From assembly GCA_013076295.1 (NCBI GenBank), contig RQOL01000628.1:1-64000 (forward strand): a stretch of 64,000 nucleotides of DNA, in the 5' to 3' direction. Below, in pieces: positions 39,460-51,369 of this stretch (its first letter is position 1; each line of letters opens with the position of its first letter). A model generated the notes under the pieces. The model was not told where the DNA came from. It searched no databases and was given only the letters and a program-made list of their open reading frames with translations. The position numbers and the translations under genes were made by a program. The stretch comes from Sanderia malayensis (lineage: Eukaryota; Cnidaria; Scyphozoa; Semaeostomeae; Pelagiidae).

Positions 39460-41119
39460 ATTTCACTGAAAACAAGCAAATTCAATTGTATTTTAATTAG
39501 TTTCAGTTGTAATAACGTGGATTCATGTGCAATTAGTCTCCAGTAATGTTAATATCACTGAAAACAAGCAAATGCATGTGTATTTTACTTAGTTTCAGCT
39601 CTAATAGCGTGGATTCGTGTGAAATTAGTGTGCAGTAATATTAATGTCACTGAAAACAAGCAAATGCATGTGTATTTTACTTAGTTTGAGCTGTAATAAC
39701 GTGGATTCATGTTCAATTAGTGTGGAGTAATGTTAATATCACTGAAAACAAGCAAATGCATGTGCATTTTACTTAGTTTGAGCTGTAATAACGTGTATTC
39801 ATGTGCAATTAGTGTGCAGTAAGGTCAATTTCACTGAAAACAAGCAAATTCAATTGTATTTTAATTAGTTTCAGTTGTAATAACGTGGATTCATGTGCAA
39901 TTAGTCTCCAGTAATGTTAATATCACTGAAAACAAGCAAATGCATGTGTATTTTACTTAGTTTCAGCTGTAATAACGTGGATTCATGTCCAATTAGTGTG
40001 CAGTAATGTTAATATCACTGAAAACAAGCAAATGCATTTGTATTTTACTTAGTTTCAGCTGTAATAACGTGGATTCATGTTCAATTAGTGTGGAGTAATG
40101 TTAATATCACTGAAAACAAGCAAATGCAGGTGCATTTTACTTAGTTTGAGCTGTAATAACGTGTATTCATGTGCAATTAGTGTGCAGTAAGGTCAATTTC
40201 ACTGAAAACAAGCAAATTCAATTGTATTTTAATTAGTTTCAGTTGTAATAACGTGGATTCATGTGCAATTAGTCTCCAGTAATGTTAATATCACTGAAAA
40301 CAAGCAAATGCATGTGTATTTTACTTAGTTTCAGCTGTAATAGCGTGGATTCGTGTGAAATTAGTGTGCAGTAATATTAATGTCACTGAAAACAAGCAAA
40401 TGCATGTGCATTTTACTTAGTTTCAACTGTCATAACGTGGATTCATGTGCAATTAGTGTGCAGTAATTTTAATGTCATTGAAAACAAGCAAATGCATGTG
40501 TAATTTAGTTAGTATCAGCTGTAATAACGTGGATTCATGTGCAATTAGTGTGCAGTATTGTTAATATCACTGCAAACAAGCAAATGCATTTGTATTTTAC
40601 TTAGTTTCAGCTGTAATAACTTGGATTCATGTGCAATTAGGGTGCAGTAATGTTAATATCACTGAAAACAAGCAAATGCATGTGCATTTTACTTAGTTTC
40701 AGCTGTAATAACGTGGATTGATGTGCAATTAGTGTGCAGTAATGTTAATATCAATGAAAACAAGCAAATGCATTTGTATTTTACTTAGTTTCAGCTGTAA
40801 TAACGTGGATTCATGTCCAATTAGTGTGCAGTAATGTTAATATCACTGAAAATAAGCAAATGCATGTGTAATTTACTTAGTTTCAGCTGTAATAACGTGG
40901 ATTCATGCGCAATTAGTGTGCATTAATGTTAATTTCACTGAAAACAAGCAAATGCATTTGTATTTTACTTAGTTTCAGCTGTAATAACGTGGATTCATGT
41001 CCAATTAGTGTGCAGTAATGTTAATATCACTGAAAATAAGCAAATGAATGTGTAATTTACTTAGTTTCAGCTGTAATAACGTGGATTCATTTGCAATTAG
41101 TGTGCAGTAATGTTAACAT
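39460..41119 (+). repeat. Satellite segment with repeated GTAAGGTC / TCTCCAG monomer sets
   Basis: A recurrent four-monomer run appears three times in quick succession: GTGGAGTAATG, then GTAAGGTCAATTTC, then TTCAATTGTATTTTAATTAG with TCTCCAG, then a following monomer. The GTAAGGTC marks are near 39,451, 39,821 and 40,188, roughly four monomers apart. After this come monomers with TTTTAATGTCATTG and ATAACTTGGATTC that recur at 43.3 and 45.4 kb. No gene is present. Confidence 0.78.
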
Positions 41120-41220
41120 TCGGCATTTTGTGGGCTGCAACCATGGGCAAACTGCACTTCTGGTTGCTGCCAAATCTCACTGCTGATTGTGGGTTTTTCG
41201 AATCATTTATGCGCAACCAA
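41120..41220 (+). pseudogene. Sec62-like fragment, insert copy 10, with a foreign left flank
   Basis: The insert itself is intact, 2,939 bp after copy 9 (31 x 92 + 87). Its left neighbour is not the CGGCTG / GGATGCATG monomer but a plain one with GGATTCATTTGCAATTAG, and the junction reads TTAACATTCGG instead of TTAATATTCGG. Downstream is GCATTTCTATTTTAC. A crossover or conversion just left of the insert best explains this. Confidence 0.84.
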
Positions 41221-42034
41221 AAATGCATTTCTATTTTACTTAGTTTCAGCTGTAATAACGTGGATTCATGTGCAATTAGTGTGCAGTAATGTTAATATCA
41301 TTGAAAACAAGCAATTGCATGTGTAATTTAGTTAGTATCACCTGTAATAACGTGGATTCATGTGCAATTAGTGTGCATTAATGTTAATATCACTGAAAAC
41401 AAGCAAATGCATGTGTAATTTACTTCGTTTCAGCTGTAATAACGTGGATTCATATGCAATTTGTGTGCAGTAATGTTAATATCACTGAAAACAAGCAAAT
41501 GCATTTGTATTTTACTTAGTTTCAGCTGTAATAACGTGGATTCATGTGCAATTAGTGTCCAGTAATGTTAATATCACTGAAAACAAGCAAATGCATGTGT
41601 ATTTTACTTAGTTTCAGCTGTAATAACGTGGATTCGTGTGAAATTAGTGTGCAGTAATATTAATATCGCTGAAAACAAGCAAATGCATGTGCATTTTACT
41701 TAGTTTCAACTGTCATAACGTGGATTCATGTGCAATTAGTATGCACTAATGTTAATATCACTGAAAACAAGCAAATGCATGTGTAATTTAATTAGTTTCA
41801 GCTGTAACAACATGGATTCATGTGCAATTAGTGTGCAGTAATGTTATTATCACTGAAAACAAACAAATGCATTTGTATTTTACTTTGTTTCAGCTGTAAT
41901 AACGTGGATTCATGTGCAATTAGTGTGCAGTAATGTTAATATCACTGGAAACAAGCAAATGCATGTGTTTTTTACTTAGTTTCGGCTGTAACAACGTGGA
42001 TGCATGTGCAATTAATGTGCAGTAATGTTAATAT

Positions 42035-42134
42035 TCGGCATTTTGTGGGCTGCAACCATGGGCAAACTGCACTTCTGGTTGCTGCCAAATCTCACTGCTG
42101 ATTGCGGGTTTTTCGAATCATTTATGCGCAACCA
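42035..42134 (+). pseudogene. Sec62-like fragment, insert copy 11, one A short
   Basis: This copy is 915 bp after copy 10 (9 x 92 + 87). It has a silent T to C change in the Cys codon (TGC) and has lost one A in the run at its right edge. The loss alters the frame downstream, so a 71-codon reading frame stays open from 42,025 to 42,240 through pure satellite. I regard this as chance. The upstream monomer carries GGAAACAAGCAAATG and ATTAATGTGCAG. Confidence 0.84.
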
Positions 42135-42399
42135 AAATGCATTTGTATTTTACTTAGTTTCAGCTGTAATAACGTGGATTCATGTGCAATTATTGTGCAG
42201 TAATGTTAATATCACTGAAAACAAGCAAATGCATGTGTAATTTACTTAGTTTCAGCTGTAATAACGTGGATTCATGTGCAATTAGTGTGCAGTAATGTTA
42301 ATATCATTGAAAACAAGCAAATGCATGTGTAATTTAGTTAGTATCAGCTGTGATAACGTGGATTCATGTCCAATTAGTGTGCATTAATGTTAATATCAC

Positions 42400-45300
42400 T
42401 GAAAACAAGCAAATGCATGTGTAATTTATTTAGTTTCAGCTGTAATAACGTGGATTCATATGCAATTAGTGTGCAGTATTGTTAATATCACTGCAAAGAA
42501 GCAAATGCATTTGTATTTTACATAGTTTTAGCTGTAATAACGTGGATTCATGTGCAATTAGTGTGCAGTAATGTTAATATCACTGAAAACAAGCAAATGC
42601 ATGTGTATTTTACTTAGTTTGAGCTGTAATAACGTGGATTCATGTGCAATTAGTGTGCAAAAATGTTAATATCACTGAAAACAAGCAAATGCATTTGTAT
42701 TTTACTTAGTTTCAGTTGTAATAACGTGGATTCATGTCCAATCAGGGTGCAGTAATGTTAATATCACTGAAAACAAGCAAATGCATGTGCATTTTACTTA
42801 GTTACAGCTGTAATAACGTGGATTCATGTGCAATTAGTGTGCAGTAATGTTAATATCACTGAAAACAGGCAAATGCATGTGTAATTTACTGGGTTTCAGC
42901 TGTAATAACGTGGATTCATGTTCAATTAGTGTGGAGTAATGTTAATATCACTGAAAACAAGCAAATGCATGTGCATTTTACTTAGTTTGAGCTGTAATAA
43001 CGTGTATTCATGTGCAATTAGTGTGCAGTAAGGTCAATTTCACTGAAAACAAGCAAATTCAATTGTATTTTAATTAGTTTCAGTTGTAATAACGTGGATT
43101 CATGTGCAATTAGTCTCCAGTAATGTTAATATCACTGAAAACAAGCAAATGCATGTGTATTTTACTTAGTTTCAGCTGTAATAGCGTGGATTCGTGTGAA
43201 ATTAGTGTGCAGTAATATTAATGTCACTGAAAACAAGCAAATGCATGTGCATTTTACTTAGTTTCAACTGTCGTAACGTGGATTCATGTGCAATTAGTGT
43301 GCAGTAATTTAATGTCATTGAAAACAAGCAAATGCATGTGTAATTTAGTTAGTATCAGCTGTAATAACGTGGATTCATGTGCAATTAGTGTGCAGTATTG
43401 TTAATATCACTGCAAACAAGCAAATGCATTTGTATTTTACTTAGTTTCAGCTGTAATAACTTGGATTCATGTGCAATTAGGGTGCAGTAATGTTAATATC
43501 ACTGAAAACAAGCAAATGCATGTGCATTTTACTTAGTTTCAGCTGTAATAACGTGGATTCGTGTGCAATTACTGTGCAGTAATGTTAATATCACTGAAAA
43601 CAAGCAAATGCATGTGTATTTTACTTAGTTTCAGCTGTGATAACGTGGATTCATGTGCAATTAGTGTGCAATAATGTTAATATCACTGAAAACAAGCAAA
43701 TGCATTTGTATTTTACTTAGTTTCAGTTGTAATAACGTGGATTCATGTGCAATTAGGGTGCAGTAATGTTAATATCACTGAAAACAAGCAAATGCATGTG
43801 CATTTTACTTAGTTTCAGCTGTAATAACGTGGATTCATGTGCAATCAGTGTGAAGTAATGTTAATATCACTGAAAACAAGCAAATGCATGTGTAATTTAC
43901 TTAGTTTCAGCTGTAATAACGTGGATTCATATGCAATTGGTGTGCAGTAATGTTAATATCAATGAAAACAAGCAAATGCATTTGTATTTTACTTAGTTTC
44001 AGCTGTAATAACGTTATTCATGTCCAATTAGTGTGCAGTAATGTTAATATCACTGAAAATTAGCAAATGCATGTGTAATTTACTTAGTTTCAGCTGTAAT
44101 AACGTGAATTCATGTGCAACTAGTGTGCAGTAATGTTAATATCATTGAAAACAAGCAAATGCATGTGTAATTTACTTAGTTTCATCTGTAATAACGTTGA
44201 TTCATGTGCAATTAGTGTGCATTAATGTTAATATCACTGAAAACAAGCAAATGCATGTGTAATTTACTTGGTTTCAGCTGTAATAACGTGGATTCATGTT
44301 CAATTAGTGTGGAGTAATGTTAATATCACTGAAAACAAGCAAATGCATGTGCATTTTACTTAGTTTGAGCTGTAATAACGTGTATTCATGTGCAATTAGT
44401 GTGCAGTAAGGTCAATTTCACTGAAAACAAGCAAATTCAATTGTATTTTACTTAGTTTCAGTTGTAATAACGTGGATTCATGTGCAATTAGTCTCCAGTA
44501 ATGTTAATATCACTGAAAACAAGCAAATGCATGTGCATTTTACTTAGTTTCAGCTGTAATAACGTGGATTCATATGCAAATAGTGTGCAGTATTGTTAAT
44601 ATCACTGCAAACAAGCAAATGCATTTGTATTTTACATAGTTTCAGCTGTAATAACGTGGATTCATGTGCAATTAGTGTGCAGTAATGTTAATATCACTGA
44701 AAACAAGCAAATGCATGTGTATTTTACTTAGTTTGAGCTGTAATAACGTGGATTCATGTGCAATTAGTGTGCAAAAATGTTAATATCACTGAAAACAAGC
44801 AAATGCATTTGTATTTTACTTAGTTTCAGTTGTAATAACGTGGATTCATGTCCAATCAGGGTGCAGTAATGTTAATATCACTGAAAACAAGCAAATGCAT
44901 GTGCATTTTACTTAGTTACAGCTGTAATAACGGGGATTCATGTGCAATTAGTGTGCAGTAATGTTAATATCACTGAAAACAGGCAAATGCATGTGTAATT
45001 TACTGGGTTTCAGCTGTAATAACGTGGATTCATGTTCAATTAGTGTGGAGTAATGTTAATATCACTGAAACAAGCAATGCATGTGCATTTTACTTAGTTT
45101 GAGCTGTAATAACGTGTATTCATGTGCAATTAGTGTGCAGTAAGGTCAATTTCACTGAAAACAAGCAAATTCAATTGTATTTTAATTAGTTTCAGTTGTA
45201 ATAACGTGGATTCATGTGCAATTAGTCTCCAGTAATGTTAATATCACTGAAAACAAGCAAATGCATGTGTATTTTACTTAGTTTCAGCTGTAATAGCGTG

Positions 45301-46700
45301 GATTCGTGTGAAATTAGTGTGCAGTAATATTAATGTCACTGAAAACAAGCAAATGCATGTGCATTTTACTTAGTTTCAACTGTCATAACGTGGATTCATG
45401 TGCAATTAGTGTGCAGTAATTTTAATGTCATTGAAAACAAGCAAATGCATGTGTAATTTAGTTAGTATCAGCTGTAATAACGTGGATTCATGTGCAATTA
45501 GTGTGCAGTATTGTTAATATCAATGCAAACAAGCAAATGCATTTGTATTTTACTTAGTTTCAGCTGTAATAACTTGGATTCATGTGCAATTAGGGTGCAG
45601 TAATGTTAATATCACTGAAAACAAGCAAATGCATGTGCATTTTACTTAGTTTCAGCTGTAATAACGTGGATTCGTGTGCAATTACTGTGCAGTAATGTTA
45701 ATATCACTGAAAACAAGCAAATGCATGTGTATTTTACTTAGTTTCAGCTGTGATAACGTGGATTCATGTGCAATTAGTGTGCAATAATGTTAATATCACT
45801 GAAAACAAGCAAATGCATTTGTATTTTACTTAGTTTCAGTTGTAATAACGTGGATTCATGTGCAATTAGGGTGCAGTAATGTTAATATCACTGAAAACAA
45901 GCAAATGCATGTGCATTTTACTTAGTTTCAGCTGTAATAACGTGGATTCATGTGCAATCAGTGTGAAGTAATGTTAATATCACTGAAAACAAGCAAATGC
46001 ATGTGTAATTTACTTAGTTTCAGCTGTAATAACGTGGATTCATATGCAATTGGTGTGCAGTAATGTTAATATCAATGAAAACAAGCAAATGCATTTGTAT
46101 TTTACTTAGTTTCAGCTGTAATAACGTTATTCATGTCCAATTAGTGTGCAGTAATGTTAATATCACTGAAATTAGCAAATGCATGTGTAATTTACTTAGT
46201 TTCAGCTGTAATAACGTGAATTCATGTGCAACTAGTGTGCAGTAATGTTAATATCATTGAAAACAAGCAAATGCATGTGTAATTTACTTAGTTTCAGCTG
46301 TAATAACGTTGATTCATGTGCAATTAGTGTGCATTAATGTTAATATCACTGAAAACAAGCAAATGCATGTGTAATTTACTTGGTTTCAGCTGTAATAACG
46401 TGGATTCATGTTCAATTAGTGTGGAGTAATGTTAATATCACTGAAAACAAGCAAATGCATGTGCATTTTACTTAGTTTGAGCTGTAATAACGTGTATTCA
46501 TGTGCAATTAGTGTGCAGTAAGGTCAATTTCACTGAAAACAAGCAAATTCAATTGTATTTTACTTAGTTTCAGTTGTAATAACGTGGATTCATGTGCAAT
46601 TAGTCTCCAGTAATGTTAATATCACTGAAAACAAGCAAATGCATGTGTATTTTACTTAGTTTCAGCTGTAATAACGTGGATTCGTGTGAAATTAGTGTGC
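42400..46700 (+). repeat. Tandem duplication of a 23-monomer segment (about 2,114 bp)
   Basis: The mark TTTACTGGGTTTCAG with an upstream AACAGGC is at 42,891 and 45,005 (2,114 bp; 23 x 92 is 2,116). The two-base deletion mark AACGTTATTCATG at 44,011 recurs at 46,124 (2,113 bp). Marks such as GTGCAAAAATG, CCAATCAGGG, TTAGTTACAGC and CAATCAGTGTGAAG are shared by both copies only. The second copy has its own losses at 45,065-45,080 (CTGAAACAAGCAATGC). Neither copy holds an insert or a gene. Confidence 0.87.
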
Positions 46701-47266
46701 AGTAATATTAATGTCACTGAAAACAAGCAAATGCATGTGCATTTTACTTAGTTTCAACTGTCATAACGTGGATTCATGTGCTATTAGTGTGCAGTAATGT
46801 TAATATCACAGAAACCAAGCAAATGCATTTGTATTTTACTTAGTTTTAGCTGTAACAACGTGGATTCATGTCCAATTAGTATGCAGTAATGTTAATATCA
46901 TTGTAAACAAGCAAATGCATGTGTAATTTACTTAGTTTCAGCTGTAATAACGTGGATTCATGTGCAATTTGGGTGCAGTAATGTTAATATCACTGAAAAC
47001 AAGCAAATGCATGTGCATTTTAATTAGTTTTAGCTGTAACAACGTGGATTCATGTGCAATTAGTGTGCAGTAATGTTATTATCACTGAAAACAAACAAAT
47101 GCATTTGTATTTTACTTTGTTTCAGCTGTAATAACGTGGATTCATGTGCAATTAGTGTGCAGTAATGTTAATATCACTGGAAACAAGCTAATGCATGTGT
47201 TTTTTACTTAGTTTCGGCTGTAACAACGTGGATGCATGTGCAATTAGTGTGCAGTAATGTTAATAT

Positions 47267-47367
47267 TCGGCATTTTGTGGGCTGCAACCATGGGCAAACT
47301 GCACTTCTGGTTGCTGCCAAATCTCACTGCTGATTGTGGGTTTTTCGAATCATTTATGCGCAACCAA
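47267..47367 (+). pseudogene. Sec62-like fragment, insert copy 12
   Basis: The fragment is intact, 5,232 bp after copy 11 (56 x 92 + 87, minus 7 from small losses such as those near 45,070). The left neighbour is the standard CGGCTGTAACAACGTGGATGCATG monomer and the right neighbour the ATTATTGTGCAG monomer. It opens the dense insert cluster of 47-51 kb. Confidence 0.85.
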
Positions 47368-48455
47368 AAATGCATTTGTATTTTACTTAGTTTCAGCTGT
47401 AATAACGTGGATTCATGTGCAATTATTGTGCAGTAATGTTAATATCATTGAAAACAAGCAAATGCATGTGTAATTTAGTTAGTATCAGCTGTAATAACGT
47501 GGATCATGTGCAATTAGTGTGCATGAATGTTAATATCACTGAAAACAAGCAAATGCATGTGTAATTTACTTAGTTTCAGCTGTAATAACGTGGATTCATA
47601 TGCAATTAGTGTGCAGTATTGGTAATATCACTGCAAACAAGCAAATGCATTTGTATTTTACATAGTTTCAGCTGTAATAACGTGGATTCATGTGCAATTA
47701 GTGTGCAGTAATGTTAATATCACTGAAAACAAGTAAATGCATGTGTATTTTACTTAGTTTCAGCTGTAATAACGTGGATTCATGTGCAATTAGTGTGCAA
47801 TAATGTTAATATCACTGAAAACAAGCAAATGCATTTGTATTTTACTTAGTTTCAGTTGTAATAACGTGGATTCATGTGCAATTAGGGTGCAGTAATGTTA
47901 ATATCACTGAAAACAGGCAAATGCATGTGCATTTTACTTAGTTTCAGCTGTAATAACGTGGATTCATGTGCAATTAGTGTGCAGTAATGTTAATATCACT
48001 GAAAACAAGAAAATGCAAGTGTAATTTACTTAGTTCCAGCTGTAATAACGTGGATTCATATGCAATTGGTGTGCAGTAATGTTAATATCAATGAAAACAA
48101 GCAAATGCATTTGTATTTTACTTAGTTTCAGCTGTAATAACGTGGATTCATGTCCAATTAGTGTGCAGTAATGTTAATATCATTGAAAATAAGCAAATGC
48201 ATGTGTAATTACTTAGTTTCAGCTGTAATAACGTGGATTCATGTGCAATTAGTGTGCATTAATGTTAATATCACTGAAAACAAGCAAATGCATGTGTAAT
48301 TTACTGGGTTTCAGCTGTAATAACTTGGATTCATGTTCAATTAGTGTGGAGTAATGTTAATATCACTGAAAACAAGCAAATGCATGTGCATTTTACTTAG
48401 TTTGAGCTGTAACAACGTGGATGCATGTGCAATTAGTGTGCAGTAATGTTAATAT

Positions 48456-48556
48456 TCGGCATTTTGTGGGCTGCAACCATGGGCAAACTGCACTTCTGGT
48501 TGCTGCCAAATCTCACTGCTGATTGTGGGTTTTTCGAATCATTTATGCGCAACCAA
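48456..48556 (+). pseudogene. Sec62-like fragment, insert copy 13, chimeric left monomer
   Basis: The insert is intact. The monomer before it starts as the GTGCATTTTACTTAGTTTGAGCTG type and ends as the CTGTAACAACGTGGATGCATG type, a join that occurs within the AGCTGTAA region. The same chimera precedes copies 15 and 16, so it was made once and then copied. Confidence 0.85.
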
Positions 48557-48818
48557 AAATGCATTTGTATTTTACTTAGTTTCAGCTGTAATAACGTGGA
48601 TTCATGTGCAATTATTGTGCAGTAATGTTAATATCACTGAAAACAAGCAAATGTATGTGTAATTTACTTAGTTTCAGCTGTAATAACGTGGATTCATGTG
48701 CAATTATTGTGCAGTAATGTTAATATCACTGGAAACAAGCTAATGCATGTGTTTTTTACTTAGTTTCGGCTGTAACAACGTGGATGCATGTGCAATTAGT
48801 GTGCAGTAATGTTAATAT

Positions 48819-48919
48819 TCGGCATTTTGTGGGCTGCAACCATGGGCAAACTGCACTTCTGGTTGCTGCCAAATCTCACTGCTGATTGTGGGTTTTTCGA
48901 ATCATTTATGCGCAACCAA
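48819..48919 (+). pseudogene. Sec62-like fragment, insert copy 14
   Basis: The fragment is intact and only 363 bp after copy 13 (three monomers plus 87), the tightest spacing in the window. It has the normal CGGCTG left neighbour with GGAAACAAGCTAATG and an ATTATTGTGCAG right neighbour. Confidence 0.85.
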
Positions 48920-50009
48920 AAATGCATTTGTATTTTACTTAGTTTCAGCTGTAATAACGTGGATTCATGTGCAATTATTGTGCAGTAATGTTAATATCAT
49001 TGAAAACAAGCAAATGCATGTGTAATTTAGTTAGTATCAGCTGTAATAACGTGGATTCATGTGCAATTAGTGTGCATTAATGTTAATATCACTGAAAACA
49101 AGCAAATGCATGTGTAATTTACTTAGTTTCAGCTGTAATAACGTGGATTCATATGCAATTAGTGTGCAGTATTGGTAATATCACTGCAAACAAGCAAATG
49201 CATTTGTATTTTACATAGTTTCAGCTGTAATAACGTGGATTCATGTGCAATTAGTGTGCCGTAATGTTAATATCACTGAAAACAAGTAAATGCATGTGTA
49301 TTTTACTTAGTTTCAGCTGTAATAACGTGGATTCATGTGCAATTAGTGTGCAATAATGTTAATATCACTGAAAACAAGCAAATGCATTTGTATTTTACTT
49401 AGTTTCAGTTGTAATAACGTGGATTCATGTGCAATTAGGGTGCAGTAATGTTAATATCACTGAAAACAGGCAAATGCATGTGCATTTTACTTAGTTTCAG
49501 CTGTAATAACGTGGATTCATGTGCAATTAGTGTGCAGTAATGTTAATATCACTGAAAACAAGAAAATGCAAGTGTAATTTACTTAGTTCCAGCTGTAATA
49601 ACGTGGATTCATATGCAATTGGTGTGCAGTAATGTTAATATCAATGAAAACAAGCAAATGCATTTGTATTTTACTTAGTTTCAGCTGTAATAACGTGGAT
49701 TCATGTCCAATTAGTGTGCAGTAATGTTAATATCATTGAAAATAAGCAAATGCATGTGTAATTTACTTAGTTTCAGCTGTAATAACGTGGATTCATGTGC
49801 AATTAGTGTGCATTAATGTTAATATCACTGAAAACAAGCAAATGCATGTGTAATTTACTGGGTTTCAGCTGTAATAACTTGGATTCATGTTCAATTAGTG
49901 TGGAGTAATGTTAATATCACTGAAAACAAGCAAATGCATGTGCATTTTACTTAGTTTGAGCTGTAACAACGTGGATGCATGTGCAATTAGTGTGCAGTAA
50001 TGTTAATAT

Positions 50010-50110
50010 TCGGCATTTTGTGGGCTGCAACCATGGGCAAACTGCACTTCTGGTTGCTGCCAAATCTCACTGCTGATTGTGGGTTTTTCGAATCATTTAT
50101 GCGCAACCAA
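50010..50110 (+). pseudogene. Sec62-like fragment, insert copy 15, chimeric left monomer
   Basis: The fragment is intact, 1,191 bp after copy 14, with the same GAGCTGTAACAACG chimeric monomer on its left as copies 13 and 16. Confidence 0.85.
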
Positions 50111-51016
50111 AAATGCATTTGTATTTTACTTAGTTTCAGCTGTAATAACGTGGATTCATGTGCAATTATTGTGCAGTAATGTTAATATCACTGAAAACAA
50201 GCAAATGTATGTGTAATTTACTTAGTTTCAGCTGTAATAACGTGGATTCATGTGCAATTAGTGTGCAGTAATGTTAATATCATTGAAAACAAGCAAATGC
50301 ATGTGTAATTTAGTTAGTATCAGCTGTAATAACGTGGATTCATGTGCAATTAGTGTGCATTAATGTTAATATCACTGAAAACAAGCAAATGCATGTGTAA
50401 TTTACTTAGTTTCAGCTGTAATAACGTGGATTCATATGCAATTAGTGTGCAGTATTGTTAATATCACTGCAAACAAGCAAATGCATTTGTATTTTACATA
50501 GTTTCAGCTGTAATAACGTGGATTCATGTGCAATTAGTGTGCAGTAATGTTAATATCACTGAAAACAAGCAAATGCATGTGTATTTTACTTAGTTTCAGC
50601 TGTAATAACGTGGATTCATGTGCAATTAGTGTGCAATAATGTTAATATCACTGAAAACAAGCAAATGCATTTGTATTTTACTTAGTTTCAGCTGTAATAA
50701 CGTGGATTCATATGCAATTAGTGTGCAGTATTGTTAATATCACTGCAAACAAGCAAATGCATTTGTATTTTACATAGTTTCTGCTGTAATAACGTGGATT
50801 CATGTGCAATTAGTGTGCATTAATGTTAATATCACTGAAAACAAGCAAATGCATGTGTAATTTACTGGGTTTCAGCTGTAATAACCTGGATTCATGTTCA
50901 ATTAGTGTGGAGTAATGTTAATATCACTGAAAACAAGCAAATGCATGTGCATTTTACTTAGTTTGAGCTGTAACAACGTGGATGCATGTGCAATTAGTGT
51001 GCAGTAATGTTAATAT

Positions 51017-51116
51017 TCGGCATTTTGTGGGCTGCAACCATGGGCAAACTGCACTCTGGTTGCTGCCAAATCTCACTGCTGATTGTGGGTTTTTCGAATC
51101 ATTTATGCGCAACCAA
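51017..51116 (+). pseudogene. Sec62-like fragment, insert copy 16, frameshifted
   Basis: One T is missing in GCACTTCTGG (here GCACTCTGG, near 51,052), which breaks the Sec62-like frame after LH. The conserved residues therefore appear split between two frames: frames 50,982-51,185 and 51,007-51,222 each show part. The left neighbour is the GAGCTG chimera. The spacing from copy 15 is 1,007 bp (10 x 92 + 87). Confidence 0.84.
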
Positions 51117-51369
51117 AAATGCATTTGTATTTTACTTAGTTTCAGCTGTAATAACGTGGATTCATGTGCAATTATTGTGCAGTAATGTTAATATCACTGA
51201 AAACAAGCAAATGTATGTGTAATTTACTTAGTTTCAGCTGTAATAACGTGGATTCATGTGCAATTAGTGTGCAGTAATGTTAATATCATTGAAAACAAGC
51301 AAATGCATGTGTAATTTAGTTAGTATCAGCTGTAATAACGTGGATTCATGTGCAATTAGTGTGCATTAA

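Larger units (their letters stand above)
36341..39460 (+). repeat. Tandem duplication of a 1,559-bp unit (16 monomers plus an insert-bearing monomer's extra 87 bp)
   Basis: Three landmarks give the same offset: TAATTTAATTAG at 36,371 and 37,930, the inserts at 36,622 and 38,181, and GTAAGGTC at about 37,617 and 39,176. All are 1,559 bp apart, which equals 16 x 92 + 87. The first unit runs to about 37,900, where a GTGCAGTAATG monomer joins back to TAATTTAATTAG. At about 37,660-37,900 and 39,220-39,480, monomers of the TACTGGGTTTCAG / TTCAATTAGTGTGGAG / GAGCTG series are repeated again. No gene is present. Confidence 0.88.

Noticed and set aside
42025..42240. 71-codon open frame on the + strand
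   Set aside because: It starts at a satellite ATG, crosses insert copy 11 (the Sec62-like part, annotated as a fragment) and runs on into satellite after a one-base loss. It is not a gene.
46063..46245. 60-codon open frame on the + strand
   Set aside because: It is pure satellite with no insert; the frame stays open because of the local two-base deletion at about 46,126 and other losses.
50982..51222. Two overlapping open frames, 67 and 71 codons, on the + strand
   Set aside because: They are the two halves of the frameshifted insert copy 16 read through into satellite; neither is a complete protein.
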